Assembly: GCA_023634235.1 (NCBI GenBank)
Contig: JAMKCF010000144.1
Location: 50,035 to 114,034, forward strand
Source of the DNA: Pisaster brevispinus
Taxonomy: Eukaryota > Echinodermata > Asteroidea > Forcipulatida > Asteriidae
Reading direction: 5' to 3'
DNA: 64,000 nt
Below are positions 47,832 to 60,445 of this stretch, in pieces (within the stretch, counting starts at the first letter, position 1; each line of letters starts with the position of its first letter). The notes beneath the pieces were generated by a model that saw only the letters and a program-made list of their open reading frames with translations, was not told the origin of the DNA and made no database searches. Both the position numbers and the translations under genes were made by a program.

Positions 47832-49513
47832 TGGTCAGAATCGATCACCCTCGTTCCCACACGGCCTGACCCATTTCTTTGACAGTTTGACCCGGATTCT
47901 GTTTCGACGTGATCCGAGACGCAAAATCCGAGTCCAAGTTTGATTGTTTTAACCAGTTCCTATTTAAACCTGGCCCAGAGATGGGTCAGATCCCCCCCTT
48001 GGACCCGGACTCCGGGTCCATTCTAACCCGGGAGTTCCTAGAGTGCACTTACAGTGAGTGAAGAACGTGAATCATTCGAATGCGAGTATCGATCAGGATG
48101 AGCATTTGCATGGTATGAGAACGAGCATGCGCTAACGAGTGAGTTACATAAACTCAGTCATACACTCAATTCAAAAGCTTACGAAGGCATACAGACCTTA
48201 TGCATTAACGTCATCAAGCCACCATCTTAGAGGTAAACTGATGACGGAACAATGAAAACCCACATATTTGTACGCGCGGCGCACAGGATTGACCAATGAA
48301 CAACCTCCTTTTGACCACTCCATGTTGTGTTAGAATAAGTGGTTGTAAAAAAAAGTACGACCGAAGTTAAAAAGTGCTTACCTGCCGAAAGCGCCATCAC
48401 TAATTATTTCTGGCTAGAGAATTATATTTATTTAGTTTCGATTTTGCTGCTTTATTGTTTTATTTATTTTTATTTTATTCAATTATGGTAAAACATTCAC
48501 TAGGCTAGCTGAGGCTTTTTGGGGGGCAAATTAAAGCATTATGATTGATTGGTTATGGGTTTATTGGTTATGGGTTTATGATTTATTGGTTTACAGAACT
48601 AAAAGTTGCCAAAAAAAAAAAAAACACTTACTCTAAATTACTTTTACTTAGTTGTTATTTATTTTGCTGGTTTAAGTTATACGTTTTGGCCCACATCCAA
48701 GAGATATTGTCCGATTTTTATGGTATGGTAATTTGGTAATTGAGTGCCATGTAATTGGTGGCTTCAAAATGACATCGTCATGAGCAAAGCTCTCACTACT
48801 GGATTGTGCAAACTTTGCTGGTTCATTTACAACCCCTCCATTTCAACCCCTTTTCCAATTATACTTGTTTTTCTTTCCCTACTCCTCCACCGTCCTTCCT
48901 TATTTCCCCAACTCCCAATTGTATACAGAATTTGACATGACCGTCTAAATTCCCCCCTCCCCCCCCCCCCCCACCACCCAAGCTTGAGCTTTAAAATGTT
49001 TGGGGTTTTTTTCACTCCACGCAGAAAGAAGCTTTTAAACTGATCGACTATTAAGCTTCTTGAACATTGGGAATGCGTTTCTGGGCGTATATATTTATTT
49101 GCATATTTTCTTAGCGCGTGGTCTTACTTCGGTCTTCTCTCACGACTTGTTTTTGAGCGTCTACATGGAGTACGGTTCCACCCTTCCCGCTAAAACATTG
49201 AATACTTCAAGACGTGCAGTAGACGGAAACTTGTATCACCGTTTACCCTTAAAATCATTAGGAAGCTTTCAAACAAAAGAGGGCAGTAGACAAACGGGCC
49301 CATCTCGCTACTATCAATAATATTTTATTTATTTTTTGGTACACGCAAAATAGTATTTCCGTATTCATTTAAACTGTTTTGTGATCCAGTTTTAACGGGG
49401 TTCAATTAATTAATTTCCTGAGTTAAATTGAATGGTCTATACGTGATTTACATGTTCAACCAGAGTAATATTATTTGTTGGTTGACCTAAATAGACTACT
49501 TTTTTTTTTCTGT
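47832..49513. other. Intergenic stretch, no supported gene
   Basis: The left part (47870-48050) has GACCCGGA/GGGTCAGA words of the decayed dispersed repeat also seen at 4360-4430 and 12250-12370. A C run lies at about 48957-48972. No gene is supported. Confidence 0.5.
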
Positions 49514-49771
49514 TGCTAGGTGGCAGCAGAACTTTAGTTTCGCGCTTAACCACTGTGTTCGTGTTTCCCAGCGATTTTGCACGAAAACCCCCTCTCATAT
49601 GACGTCGAAGGCCCCAAACAGTCCCCCTAGCTGTTGTCCAGGAATAACTAAAGGTGGGCGAGGGTCGTGCGCAGCGCGTACGCGTTTCCATTGTTTGTCA
49701 TCAAAGATGGCGGCCATTGCAAGGAGTCTATACCGTTAATGGACTACTAAAGTCTGCTGCCACCTGTAGCA
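49514..49771. mobile_element. MITE with TGCTA.AGGTGGCAGCAGA ends
   Basis: The left end reads TGCTAGGTGGCAGCAGAACT and the right end, in reverse, TGCTACAGGTGGCAGCAGAC; they are inverted copies allowing a two-base gap. The 258-base interior contains ATGGCGGCCATTGCAAGGAG, related to a word at 38503. A solo end occurs at about 42677-42693. Confidence 0.7.
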
Positions 49772-52340
49772 TTTAAACGGAATAAAATTCCGATTCGTCT
49801 AGACAAAACTACTTCATTTTTAAATAACGAAGAAATTTGTAATTTAAAAAAAAAGGTTCTTATAAGTAAAAATAATTTAGATAATGTTAAAAAAAATTAA
49901 TTAATTATATTCTAGAGTATAACTTTAAGATATGCTACATCATTGGTGTTGGGGGAAGTGTGTTTAAAATTTACTCAGTAGTGTGTTACAAAAACAGATA
50001 GTTAACTATTATGGTCAGAGTCACTAACGATGTTATGGGAAAAAGCAGCATTACAATTTCGTGTTCTGTAACATTATCTTTTATTCGGTTACATCGAAGA
50101 TAGAAAGTTGTGTTATTTTTTTAAGGTGGAAGGTAACTATACCCAACCCAAGTATTTATTTTCAAACCATTGCTGTGCCAGTTTTAATTTCGAAGACAAC
50201 AATAGTTAGAAATCGGAAATGAACAAATTTACAAGTTCATTCTGAGTTCTCAAAAATACTGAAGTTCATGCCAGCACAGGGTCTCCAGAGAATGTGCCTG
50301 AAGTCTTGTCAATATCGAGGCTAGCAGTTTGCAAATCACAGCTGGGTTATTTTAATTGCCACAACCGCAATCACAACGCCCCGGATGAAGCATATACATT
50401 TTGGTTGCTTTTACTCGCTCAAGCTTGACAACTTAATAGTGATGAAATGTTGGTTGGGTGTCTTTTAAACTAGGAAATGGTAGCCTATATTTAATCATAA
50501 ACAAAAAAAACCAGCGTTCTTTCCCTTTCGAACCAAGACTTTATCATAATGCTTCTTCATTATAAAATTATTTAGATTTATGTTTAATTCATTTCCACCA
50601 TAGATAATTCTACAACTAACGCTATACTACATTTGGAATGGGTTGTATATACAGATAAATAAAGATAACATAGCGGTGTCAGAAATTGCAACAACGATGT
50701 TTGTCCCAATGTGTTTGTAAGACTATCTTTTGTATATTGTGTTTGCAGTAAATTACCAAAATTATTCGTTACAATTTCGACAACTTACCAACATCACTTG
50801 AAGACGGAGCTCCTTCACCCTCACAGTTAGCAAACGTTGAAACATCATGTGTTACTTTGTTACAGCAGGAGCGTGTCCTGAGAAGGTAGGCCTATGAAGT
50901 TGTATTGCCACTTTACAAAAAGATACGAGAAAAAGGACACAAGCTGCATTTATCATTCAGACCTTTCTATAGGCATCCCCGAATCTCTTATATACACAAA
51001 ACTTCCTTGCTCATTGTTATAGAAACCAGTATTAGGTAATATTACACAACTTTCCACAATTCCAATTGTTACATTCTCGGCTACCATTGATGCATGGCTG
51101 ATGAGCCAATTCTACACTGCACTAATCTACGGGCATGATGTTGGATGTTGTGAGGTGCGTGCCCATTGGTATCCCGACCACGCCCCTCACCACGACAGGC
51201 AGACATGATTGACCCCGATGGGTCACTCGTGCAGTCGTGGCCTGGCCGTTTTTAAACTCTGCAAACTTTCCGAAAAAGATACTTAATCCAACCGTTACCT
51301 TCTAACCTTACTCTTGATGCATAAGGCACTAGTAGTTTTGTCCCAATGGATGAAAATGTAATGGGCAGACATTTGTTCACGTCTTTGCAACTAGGATAGG
51401 CCTATCGGAGATGTTCACCTCTGCTCGCTTTACCTGGTAGACGTCTCCGGTTTGTGACTCGACACCAACAGCCTGGGATGGGAGCCGCAGAAAGACATCC
51501 TTGGACACCTTTGTAGATTTACCAACGTATTCAACCACATCCGACTGGTAACATGATATCCACCTTGTCCTATGAAACTAGTTTTTTCGACTTCAATCAT
51601 TAACCTTGACATTGCAATAAGTACATCAAGTTACATTCACTGCTTACACATGTTCGTCTTGTTCCCGATACTCATAACATTGTATTGATATTGTAGTTCA
51701 ATATGAGAAGGAATCAGACTTTAAATTCATTTCGAGGACGACATGACGTCAGACTTCTCATTGTCATGCGCATTGGACCATTCCTCCTGACTATCAATAA
51801 AAACAAAACTATATTGTGTAAATCCATGGCAAATAATTAGTGTCAATATTTGCCTTATAGTTTAAAAAAAAAGGGTCTCGATTTTAACATTCTTCTTATT
51901 ACTTGGTTTACAAAAATCGTTTACATTAATCATGTAGTCTCATGCTTTATCGTGAGTTTGTGTGATAGTGCGCATTGCGTTCCCATCATGCACTCTACAT
52001 CCTGTGATTTAGTGGTCTTGCCTTGCCTTAGCATCCGACGTCACACTACAAGGATCCTTACGGATAAAGTTCGGGAACCAGTCTAGGTGAGGCCGAGCGG
52101 TAGGAATACCAAATGCGCCCTCAGTGAAGTGATTTGGGGCCCAATATGCAATTTTCTACGGACTCATCAAAAGAGACTTATATGTGACTAGTTGCATTCC
52201 ATAATTATGGACTAATTGGTGCAGGTCATAATTATGGCATACATCTAACAAGAATTAGATAGCATATGCCATAGTTATAATCTACTCAGTCATCAGATGC
52301 AAGTCATAAAAATTATGACTTTCTCTTTTATTTCCTGCAC
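49772..52340. other. Intergenic stretch, no supported gene
   Basis: AT-rich DNA at first, then more balanced from 50.2 kb. The part at 50270-50430 includes AACCGCAATCACA (Runx-like) and TTTGCAAATCAC (octamer-like) and might be regulatory, but that rests on short words only. Short open frames have no recognisable product. Confidence 0.4.
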
Positions 52341-52354
52341 TTGTTTGCGTATAT

Positions 52355-52460
52355 CTACTATAAAAATTTAGAGCGCGTTTTTCCGTGACCTTTGGATTCG
52401 TCTTTTCTTTGTGTGGCTCCAGCAGAGGGAGAGAGCGCCTTCTTGTTTCTGCAGGTAATT
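52355..52460 (+). promoter_or_regulatory. Weak candidate promoter and first exon of the 52-60 kb transcription unit
   Basis: A TATA-box-like CTATAAAAATT at about 52358-52368 is followed, 25-30 bases on, by a CpG-bearing segment. A possible splice donor (CTGCAG|GTAATT) lies near 52455. It lies upstream, on the same strand, of the candidate exons at 58149-58281 and 60446-60515. The link between them is conjecture. Confidence 0.2.
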
Positions 52461-52924
52461 TTCTCTTTTCTGTTAGGAGCATGGCTCTCTCTGTACTCTT
52501 AATGTTTGTTATATTAGAGGGATGGTTTTAGAGAAGCCCTTTGGAGTTTCATTTGTATTCCTGCCTTCAGTTAAATAGTGTATTTTTAAGTGATATAGAT
52601 ATTTCAGTTTTTTGAAACAAACATGACTGCGTGACAGCAGCGTACGATAGCAAGACATTACTTGACCTATGACCCTTATGTTGCAGTTCTAAATTGTGTC
52701 TCTATGCGGAAATTTTGCCAATTATACTTCCAAGTCACTTTAGAATAACTCACATGGCTAAATAATAGTGCCATCATAATTTTCAAGTATTCTTGTTTCA
52801 AATAAGAAGTGTCCCAATCAAGTGACAGAACAATTTTGAATGGGTGTTCTGTATTGGGGAGTGCATCCCAGGTTTTTTTCTGTTGTAGAGTTCTTGGGAA
52901 GAAACTTGCATTGAAGTTGTCAGA

Positions 52925-53060
52925 TTAAATATACTTCTGGTAATGAAACCAAGGATGCCTCATAACTTAACTTATTCACTGAAGCTGACACAAGCATGAG
53001 GAAACCTGTAAAAAAGAATGTTTGCTATGTTAACATGAAACACTGGGGGGTTAACCTGTA
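52925..53060 (-). mobile_element. Tail fragment of the tRNA-Leu SINE
   Basis: The plus strand reads GGTAATGAAACCAAGGATGC, then CTCATAAC...CACTGAAGC, then AAACCTGTAAA...GAATG.TTGCTATGT. This is the reverse complement of the 3' half of the SINE at 12492-12800. No tRNA head is found. Confidence 0.65.
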
Positions 53061-53346
53061 CTCCTTCATGATAAGCGTTGTGTAGCATTTTTCTAAGCTG
53101 TACAATACAAGGGAAATCAACCTCTGGTGCTATTGATGGATTATCAGATTAGTTTGTCATTCATTTCATTTCATTTATTAAAGGATGTGAAAACAAGGAC
53201 TCTAACTTGAAAAGCGAACTTAATCACATGAACCAACAGCCCCATGGAGAGAAGACAAGAAGGAAGTTTAAGTTTTAGAAAAAATGCTGCCGATTCCAGG
53301 GAAATCCACACATTAAGGGTAAGGTCTGAAAACTGAACCAACATAT

Positions 53347-53475
53347 AGAGCGCCCCCCCCCCCCCCCCCCCCGTGGGATTTAAACCAAGGTCCCAAAGTC
53401 TGAAGGTGAGGAAGTGTACAACTATGCCAGAACCCACAAATTTGCTGACACTGGAACACAAAACTTTACCCATCA
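53347..53475 (-). mobile_element. Decayed tRNA-derived repeat next to a 26-base C run
   Basis: The minus strand contains CTGGCATAGTTGTACACTTC and CTTGGTTTAAATCCCACG, which resemble degraded A-box and B-box regions. A run of C (about 53347-53371) adjoins it, a likely site of length variation. Confidence 0.4.
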
Positions 53476-55900
53476 GGTTTGTGAGTTGACCCATGAAGCT
53501 CAACTGTGCAGCCATGCACCCATTCAGTTCGAGTTGAGTGAAGAAGAAGCCTGACTTGGGTGTGGCTTGTGTGGTAAAACCAATTTTTCTTTCTTAACAA
53601 AGTGTAGAAAGTGTTTGTTTTAGGTTGGTGTGAGGTGGTTGAATCTAAGCTGAATTGAGACTGCAGGAATTGTTGTAATTGTGTCTACTGGACACATTTG
53701 AGTCACAATCAGGTAAGAAAACAAAGTTGTGTCTTTAATCTGAGATCTGTTGACAATGTGTACTTTGTACAACTTAATTTGTATTCTGTGTTGTGATACT
53801 AATTTGTAGTGTTCTTTATTAGAGTGTGTCATACTATGTCTTAATTTGAAACAATCTCTAAATTGATATTTTAATGTGTTTTTCATGTCTGTGGTATATT
53901 ATAATAATGTCTTGATTTTGAAGTCCTGGATATTCATTTTGTAAATTTTCAACTTGTATTTGTTTTGTCTATAATGTGTGAATTGACCATTTGCTTATTG
54001 ATTGACAACTACAGTTATTGCTGTGTCTATCCCATTTGCTGACTTAAGTTAAGCTTGTCTAACTTTGCATTATTTTGTGTCATTAAATATTGATTTCAAA
54101 CAATCTCATAAAATGATTTTGTAATTTGCATTTTCAAATGTGTGGTATTTCAATATGTCTGTATTTTTAAGTGTCAATTTACAGGTCTTGTTTTGTCTTG
54201 TCACTGGGTTGACTATTTGCTTATCGATTTGCAACTGTAAATGTGTGTATACTTTTTTAGACCACTTCCTCTACCATTTATTTTGTGCTGACCTGAATTG
54301 TATTCTGAATTGCAAACTTGTACAAATGATTGAAATGTACATTGTTTCAATCAACAATTTGAACCTATTCATAGGAGAACTGTTTGTATCAAGATGTTGT
54401 CCTTTTACTGTTAGTGTTTATTTTTCCCCTGATTTCTTTATCCATCGTCATTTCTGAAGTCATACACTGAAGTCCACAGCAGTTTTAGATCAGTGCTGTT
54501 GGTGTTACTGCTGTCAGATTTGGCCACGCCCACTCTCACTGGACAGTTGGGGAGCTCTCGTGTGGGTATGTTATTTTCACTTTTGTTTGGCTTCACCTCA
54601 GATTGCTGTGTTTTCATAAACTTTGTGATTATGTGCTGGTTTAGTAGTTCCCTTTCACTTTTTTATGTTTTTCATTTATTTTAATTGTTTTCAACTTTGG
54701 TTGATAATTTCATTGAAATGCTCCTTACACATGCAGATTATTTACCCAATGTAAAAGCCCCTCTGCCATCACGCTTTATTCGACAGTAGGTTTGAGAGTA
54801 TGTTTTGGTAAAAAAAAAATTCAGAAACCACAAGTGCCCTAATGACACATGGCCAAACAGCCTGGTAAAAGCCTAGTTTCGTTGGTTCATTGACCCATAC
54901 ATGTGCACCCAAACAACAAACCCTGTATAAATCCTTAGCTCGCGATTGTAGACTGAGCCCTGCTGCTAAGGTCAATGCAATGTAAAGTATTACAGTAAGG
55001 TGGTGTAACGGTGTTTGTAGATTCTCATGCCACACCGCACGCATACATTACCAGCGGCGGCACCAGACCTGTTAATCTGGGGGGGGGGGGCAAACAAAAA
55101 TCGATAATGTAATTTTGTACTGTAAAAAAGCATTGACTTGCCACTTTGACGGACTTAACCAGCGTTATTCTTGAGTGAGGGTATTTCCTGGAAAATCTAT
55201 CGACGACATCGTCGAGGGATGGAGGTTGTTTGGATTTCTTGCAAAACTTTCTAATATCCATTTTAGCTAACTGTTTTACCAACTTGTTTAAGCGCAACAA
55301 CTAGCAGTAGGCATATTACAGCACTCCTCAATCCACGTGAACATCAAGTTTATGTCGAGTGTACTGTACAAGCCTACAATTCACTCCAGAAATATTAAAG
55401 ATTTTGCACTGTGTGAATTTGACGTGTTGTGCGAACTGCGTGTACAATGGCTGCTTGCGGTTTTGGGCAGACAGTGCGTTTCTATTTATAGCAAGTTTCC
55501 AAGCTTGTACAGATAAATAAATCCACATTTTATTAACATTGCCAGAGATGGAAGGTGTATTGGGCTTTTTTGATGGTGCCAGCTAATTATGATGGATGAA
55601 ATTGAGTTTATTATTTACAGCGCAAACAGCATTGTAGCAAATTGGGTGCAATGGTTTGGGATTAAACTCAATTTCCGCCATCGGGGAAAAAACTGGGGGA
55701 GGGGGGAAACAAAAATAACTGGGGGGGCATTTAAGAAGGGATTGCGTTCACCAAAACAAACATAATGCAACCTTACTCAAACCTACTGCCCATTAACTAC
55801 GATTGTATAACATTGGTCATAGCTTCTCATGCTGCACTGCAGAGTGTGACACTACTAACCAAACCATGACTGCCAACCCAAACGGCTGAATATAAGTTAG
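53457..55900 (+). repeat. Segmental tandem duplication, unit 1
   Basis: The unit begins ACACAAAACTTTACCCATCA and includes TGGGTGTGGCTTGTGTG, TTTAGGTTGGTGTGAGGTGG and a conserved splice-donor-like GGTAAGAAAAC at about 53713. Near its end it has GGTCATAGCTTCTCATGCTG and CCAAACCATGACTGCCAA. All recur in the same order at 56055-58085, where divergence is moderate and several indels and insertions are present. It contains no supported coding exon. Confidence 0.8.
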
Positions 55901-56879
55901 GGATTGGTTTGGCAGCTTGCTTGTTGCTGGCTCTGTATGATCATCACTATTGCCAAGCCCCTGCTGCTACTCGCAAAAGAAAGGGATCACTGGATTTATT
56001 TTGTCTGGACATCAAAACAATCTCACGTTGGATGGTTTATAAGAAGAAAAAGGGACACAAAACTTTACCCATCAGCTTAGTGAGTTGACCCTCTGCACGC
56101 AACACGCAGCCATACACAAATTGTGTCGAGTTGACTAAGGATGGAGAACTTGACATGGGTGTGGCTTGTGTGAACGCGGGCCTTAAAAAGTCTCAAAAGT
56201 GTTTGCTTTAGGTTGGTGTGAGATGGTTTAATCAAAGCTGAATGGAGATAGACGGATTTGGTCTTGTTTCTGCTGGTGGACACACTTTGAATAATAATTA
56301 TAAGGTAAGAAAACCAGGTGGTGTTTTTTTTTAATCAACTGTTTTAACTGGTTTAACAATTGACACCTGTTGACTTTGTGTACTTTGTACATCTTTTAAT
56401 TTGTTTTTTTTTTCTAATTTGTATCGTTCCTTCTTGCAGTGTGTCAGATTAATTCTCGATTTCAAAGAATGGCACAACTTGATATTTTAATATGCATTTT
56501 CATGATTGTGGTATAGTATATGTAATAATGTCTGGATTTTAAAGTTCAATTCTTTCAATTTGCCAATTAAAGATTGCTTTGTCTATACTGTGTTGATCAT
56601 TTACTTATCGATTTACAACAGTAGTTAATGATGTGTCTATACCACCCTTACCATTTGCTGACTTAAATGTAAACTTGTCTATCTTGGCATCATTTTTGTC
56701 ATATTGAATATTGCTTTCAAATAATCTAATAGAGTGATATTCGAATGTGCTTATTTGTATTTGTGGTATGTTATTTCTGGATTTTACAGTGTCATTTTAG
56801 TAACAATAATACGGACATTTATATTGCGCAATACCAAAATGTATATGAATATACTCTACTGTGCATTCTAACATTATTA

Positions 56880-57160
56880 CCCCTGGTCACTGGGCCGTAT
56901 ATTTCATTCCTTAAACCATCTCAGCTCCCTGGGGAGTATACAGCTGGTGCTGCGAGTTACCGCGCTCCAATCTAATCATTCACATAAACCATCTCTGCCC
57001 TCACAGGTACCCATTTTACCCCTGGGTGGAGAGAAGCAATTATGGTTAAGTGTCTTGCTCAAGGACACAAGTGTCACGACCGGGATTCGAACCCACATCC
57101 CAATGACTTAACCACCAGAACTTGAGTCCGATGCTCTTATCCGCTCGACCGACACACCAC
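56880..57160 (-). mobile_element. tRNA-Leu-derived SINE
   Basis: The minus strand starts GTGTGTCGGTCGAGCGGATA, continues GACTCAAGTTCTGGTGGTTA and GTGGGTTCGAATCCCGGTCG (A box, CAA-type anticodon region, B box). It then enters the body GTGTCCTTGAGCAAGACACT, followed by CCACCCAGGGGTAAAATGGG. The head is a better tRNA-Leu match than that at 12492 and has a different body, so this is a separate SINE family. The far end (56880-56975) is assigned by position only. Confidence 0.85.
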
Positions 57161-57734
57161 TATTAGTGTTTTTGTCTTATCTCTGGATTGACCATGTCGA
57201 TTTACAACTGTAGCATTTGTTTTGTTTTATATCACTGCCTTATACCATATAGTTCGCGTTGACATGAACTGTACTGTTAAAATTGACTCTGAATTCCAGT
57301 CGTGTACAAATGATTGTTCAATCATTGTTTTAATCAACAAATGACCCTAAGAATAGGGACAATTGATTTTTTGTATCACGATGTCCTCCATTGACTTTTT
57401 GTGTTTATTTCCCCCCCCCCATATTTCTGAATACATGTACCTCACCGTTTGAAGTCGTCCTAGAAAGAAGTCTACAGCAGCATATATGCCCACTCTTGCT
57501 CAACGATGGGGGCGCTCCTGTGGGTAAATTATTTTAGTTGCATCTCAGACTGCTCTTTTGTTTTAGATACTTTGTGATTATGCGTCGTTTTCTTTCACTT
57601 TGTTTTAGATTGGTTTGTTTTTGTCAATTATGGTTAATGTTTTTGTTGAAATGTTCCTTACACGTAAGTTATTTAGGGCAATCAAATCTAAAACTGAAAC
57701 TTCCTTCCTTGTCTTCTATCCATTGGATTCTTGG

Positions 57735-57795
57735 CTAGTACAGTGATTAAGTTCACTTTTCTGAGAGTCCTTGGCTTCACAACCAGAATAAATGA
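57735..57795 (+). mobile_element. Tail fragment of the tRNA-Leu SINE seen at 12492
   Basis: TACAGTGATTAAGTTCACTT followed by GGCTTCACAACCAG matches the SINE tail (TACAGTGATTCAGTTCACTT, GGTTTCGTTACCAG). Short and diverged. Confidence 0.5.
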
Positions 57796-58148
57796 CATCA
57801 ATGTTACAATGGCTTACTGCAATTCACATTGGATTGGGTAACAGTGTGAATAGATTATCATGCCAAACTACACGCATAGTGTCCCTTTGGGAATGAAAGT
57901 GTTTTCTGGGGTCTAGAGGGCCTCTATCCTTCTGTCTGACCATCTGAGAAGGGGATTGTGCTCGCCAAAACAATCATAATGCCTACTTGTCTGAACCTAC
58001 TCTAACAATGATGAGTGACTCTCAAGCTGTACCACAGGGTGTGACTCTACCAACCAAACCATGACTGCCAAATCAAACTGCTGACAGAAGTCAAACTAAT
58101 TTTGTTTACTGTTCTTATGTTGATTCATTTGTTTTTTTGGTTTTTCAG

Positions 58149-58281
58149 TGATGTAACTGGCACAGCAACAACCATGAAGACAGGGGGACAGAGAGTTGAG
58201 GAAGATGCTCTTTGTGTTTTCTCAGAGATGTACTCTTGGAACTTCAACTGGAGTAATTTGGAAGGCAGAGGCTTCCCAAAG
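58149..58281 (+). CDS. Candidate internal coding exon of an unidentified gene
   Basis: Bounded by a strong acceptor (T-rich tract, TTTTTCAG) and a strong donor (AAG|GTAAGA). Of the three frames only one is open, and it is open for all 44 codons: it begins DVTGTATTMKTGGQ and ends WSNLEGRGFPK. The exon enters with one base completing a codon and leaves on a codon boundary, which fits the next candidate exon at 60446. I do not recognise the protein. Upstream exons were not found; they may lie left of 53 kb. A non-coding transcript remains possible, since a 133-base open frame can occur by chance. Confidence 0.4.
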
Positions 58282-59094
58282 GTAAGAATTTAATACTGAT
58301 TTCAATCTTGCTCAAAAGACGATACAAAGAAAACTGGTAATTTTTGGCAACAAAAGTGGCACCCCCTGCATAAAGAATAGGGACTTCTTGTAGTCAGTGA
58401 AATTGGCCTTACAGAGGATCTCCAAGGTCAAAGTCAGTTTTGAGTTACATTCATTTTGCAATTGAGTCCTCATTAAAATGGGGGGGGGGGTGTTACAAGT
58501 CTCTAGCCTCAAAGGAAAAATTATGTTAAATGCCATTTCATTTTATACTCTTTCAGAGCGAAATTGGAAATACTACATTATAGGATTTAACAACAAATGG
58601 GTCTATTTTTTCCAATGAGGAATTTTTGGCACCAGTCAGAAGGTTAAATACCATGTGGTTTTCATTAGATATAAAAATTCAGGAACTAAACATTTATCTG
58701 TATAAAAAAGTACAGACTTTTTTTTCTTTTCTTTTTTACGCGATTTCATCAAACCTTTTGGGGAAATTCACAAACAAAGTTGCACTTAAAGGGTATCAAA
58801 CACAGTGGCATAGAGACTTTGAAAATAGAGACTTTCCATTATTTTCCTTTAAGGGCCCTATCTATTGGAGAACTTACTCTTAAGGCTTAAATTGGTTGGG
58901 TTTTTTTTTGGTAGGGTGTTATAGTTCAATAACTTTTGCAACAGTTATCATCAGTAACTTTGATACAAAAATGGGTGTCATTAAAAGAGCAGATCTTGTT
59001 CCTATCTATGTGATGAGCAAAAGGAAAGAGAAAAAAACGATTTTTGACAGGAAGTGATGGGTGGGCATGAAGTGTCACAATTAGAGTCGTTTCA

Positions 59095-60045
59095 TTTTAC
59101 TAGTCAAGTCGTTCAGTCAAGTCAATCGGGCAAGTTTGTGAGTCAGTCAGATCGGTTGGTTAGGTCAGTCAAGTCAGTCATTTCAGTTGGTCAGGTCAGT
59201 CAGTCATTCAGTCTTGACAAGCAGATAAGGTCAGTTGGTCACATCAGTCGATCAGTCAGGTCAGTCAGTCCTCAGGTTATAGTCAGGTCATTCGGTCAAT
59301 TCTGTTGGTCATTCAAGTTGGTCAGGTCAGTCGGTCACCTCAGTTTGTCAGGTCAAGGTTCAGTCAGTCAGGTCAGTCGGTAAGGTCAGTTGGTCTGTTA
59401 AGTTGGTCTGGTCTAACTGTCAGGTCAGTCTGTCAGGACAGTGCAGTCAGTCAGTCAGTCACATCAGTCGGTCGGTCAGTCAGGTCAGGTCAGGTCAGGT
59501 CAGGTGGTCAAGTCGGTCAAGTCATTTGGTCCTTTCAGTCGGTCAGTCAGGTCAGGTCAGTCGGTCACGTCATATTTTGGTCCTTTCGGTCGGTCAGGTC
59601 AGTTGATCAGGTTATTTGATCATACAGGTCAGTTGATCAGTAAGTCAAGTCAGTCAGTCAGTCAGTCAGTCACATCAGTCGGTCAGGTCAGTCAGGTCAG
59701 GTCAGTCGGTCAAGTCATTTGGTCCTTTCAGTCGGTCGGTCGGTCAGGTCAGGTCAGGTCAGGTCAGTCGGTTGAGTCATATTTTGGTCCTGTCGGTCGG
59801 TCAGGTCAGTCGATCAGGTTATTTGATCAGGTCAGTTGATCAGTTAGTCAAGTCAGTCAGTCAGGTCAGGTTATTTTAGTTGTTTAAAGTCATTTGGTCC
59901 TGTCAGTCGGTCGGTCAAGTCAGTCGATCAGGTCGCTTGGTCAGTCTGTTGGTCCGTAGTCAGGTTGGTCAGACAAGTCAGTCAGTCATGTCGATCAGTC
60001 AGTAAGCAGGTCAAGCCAGTCAGGTCAGTCAGTCCGGTTCAGGGT
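59095..60045 (+). repeat. GGTCAGTC-type low-complexity array, about 0.95 kb
   Basis: Composed almost wholly of GTCA, GGTCA and GGTCAGTC words with CATTTGGTCC and CATATTTTGGTCCT interruptions that recur at longer intervals (about 59523, 59571, 59716 and 59778). This indicates a higher-order repeat of roughly 200 bases. All three plus frames are open for long spans and encode Ser/Val/Gln/Arg-rich strings; they are artefacts of the repeat. It lies in the presumed intron between the exons at 58149 and 60446. Confidence 0.9.
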
Positions 60046-60082
60046 CTGTATCCTTCTGTATCCTTCTGTATCCTTCTGTTTC

Positions 60083-60235
60083 AACGAAACAAACATATTG
60101 CACGCTTATTTTGACCAACTGCCCAACAAAGTACGATTGTGTAACATTGGTCATAGATTTTCATGGAGCACTGCAGTGTTTGACTCTACCAAACAAACCA
60201 TGACTGCCAAACCAAATGGCAGACTGAAGTTCAAA
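60083..60235 (+). repeat. Third partial copy of the segmental duplication tail
   Basis: AACATTGGTCATAGATTTTC and CAAACCATGACTGCCAAACC match the ends of unit 1 (55780-55890) and unit 2 (57990-58085). It is closer to unit 1 than to unit 2, judging from the ACGATTGTATAACATTGGTC-type word. Confidence 0.75.
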
Positions 60236-60445
60236 CTGATCCGGGCGAGGCTTGACATTGGGCAGATTTACTTCATAAAGAACTTACACTCTGGTCAATA
60301 ACATGTTATAGTTTTTAGAGTTCTGAATGTCATTGGTTGTAGCACGACTTGTAAGACTAGCTGCATGATGGTCCATTTAGTCCAGTTGCATGTTATTTAT
60401 ATAAAAAAATCCTTATTCTGCTATCCAATGTCTTTTTGTCAACAG

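Larger units (their letters stand above)
56055..58085 (+). repeat. Segmental tandem duplication, unit 2
   Basis: Second copy of 53457-55900 (same start ACACAAAACTTTACCCATCA, same GGTAAGAAAAC at about 56304, same ending CCAAACCATGACTGCCAA). It differs by the insertion of a SINE (56880-57160), which unit 1 lacks, so the SINE arrived after the duplication. A third copy of only the terminal 150 bases lies at 60083-60235. Confidence 0.8.

Noticed and set aside
58005..58085. C/D snoRNA-like boxes (ATGATGA and CTGA about 75 bases apart)
   Set aside because: The C-box-like word is absent from the two other copies of this duplicated segment, and no terminal stem is convincing.
59054..59839. Long overlapping Ser/Val/Gln-rich frames
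   Set aside because: They arise in three frames at once from the GTCA array, so they reflect the repeat and not a protein.
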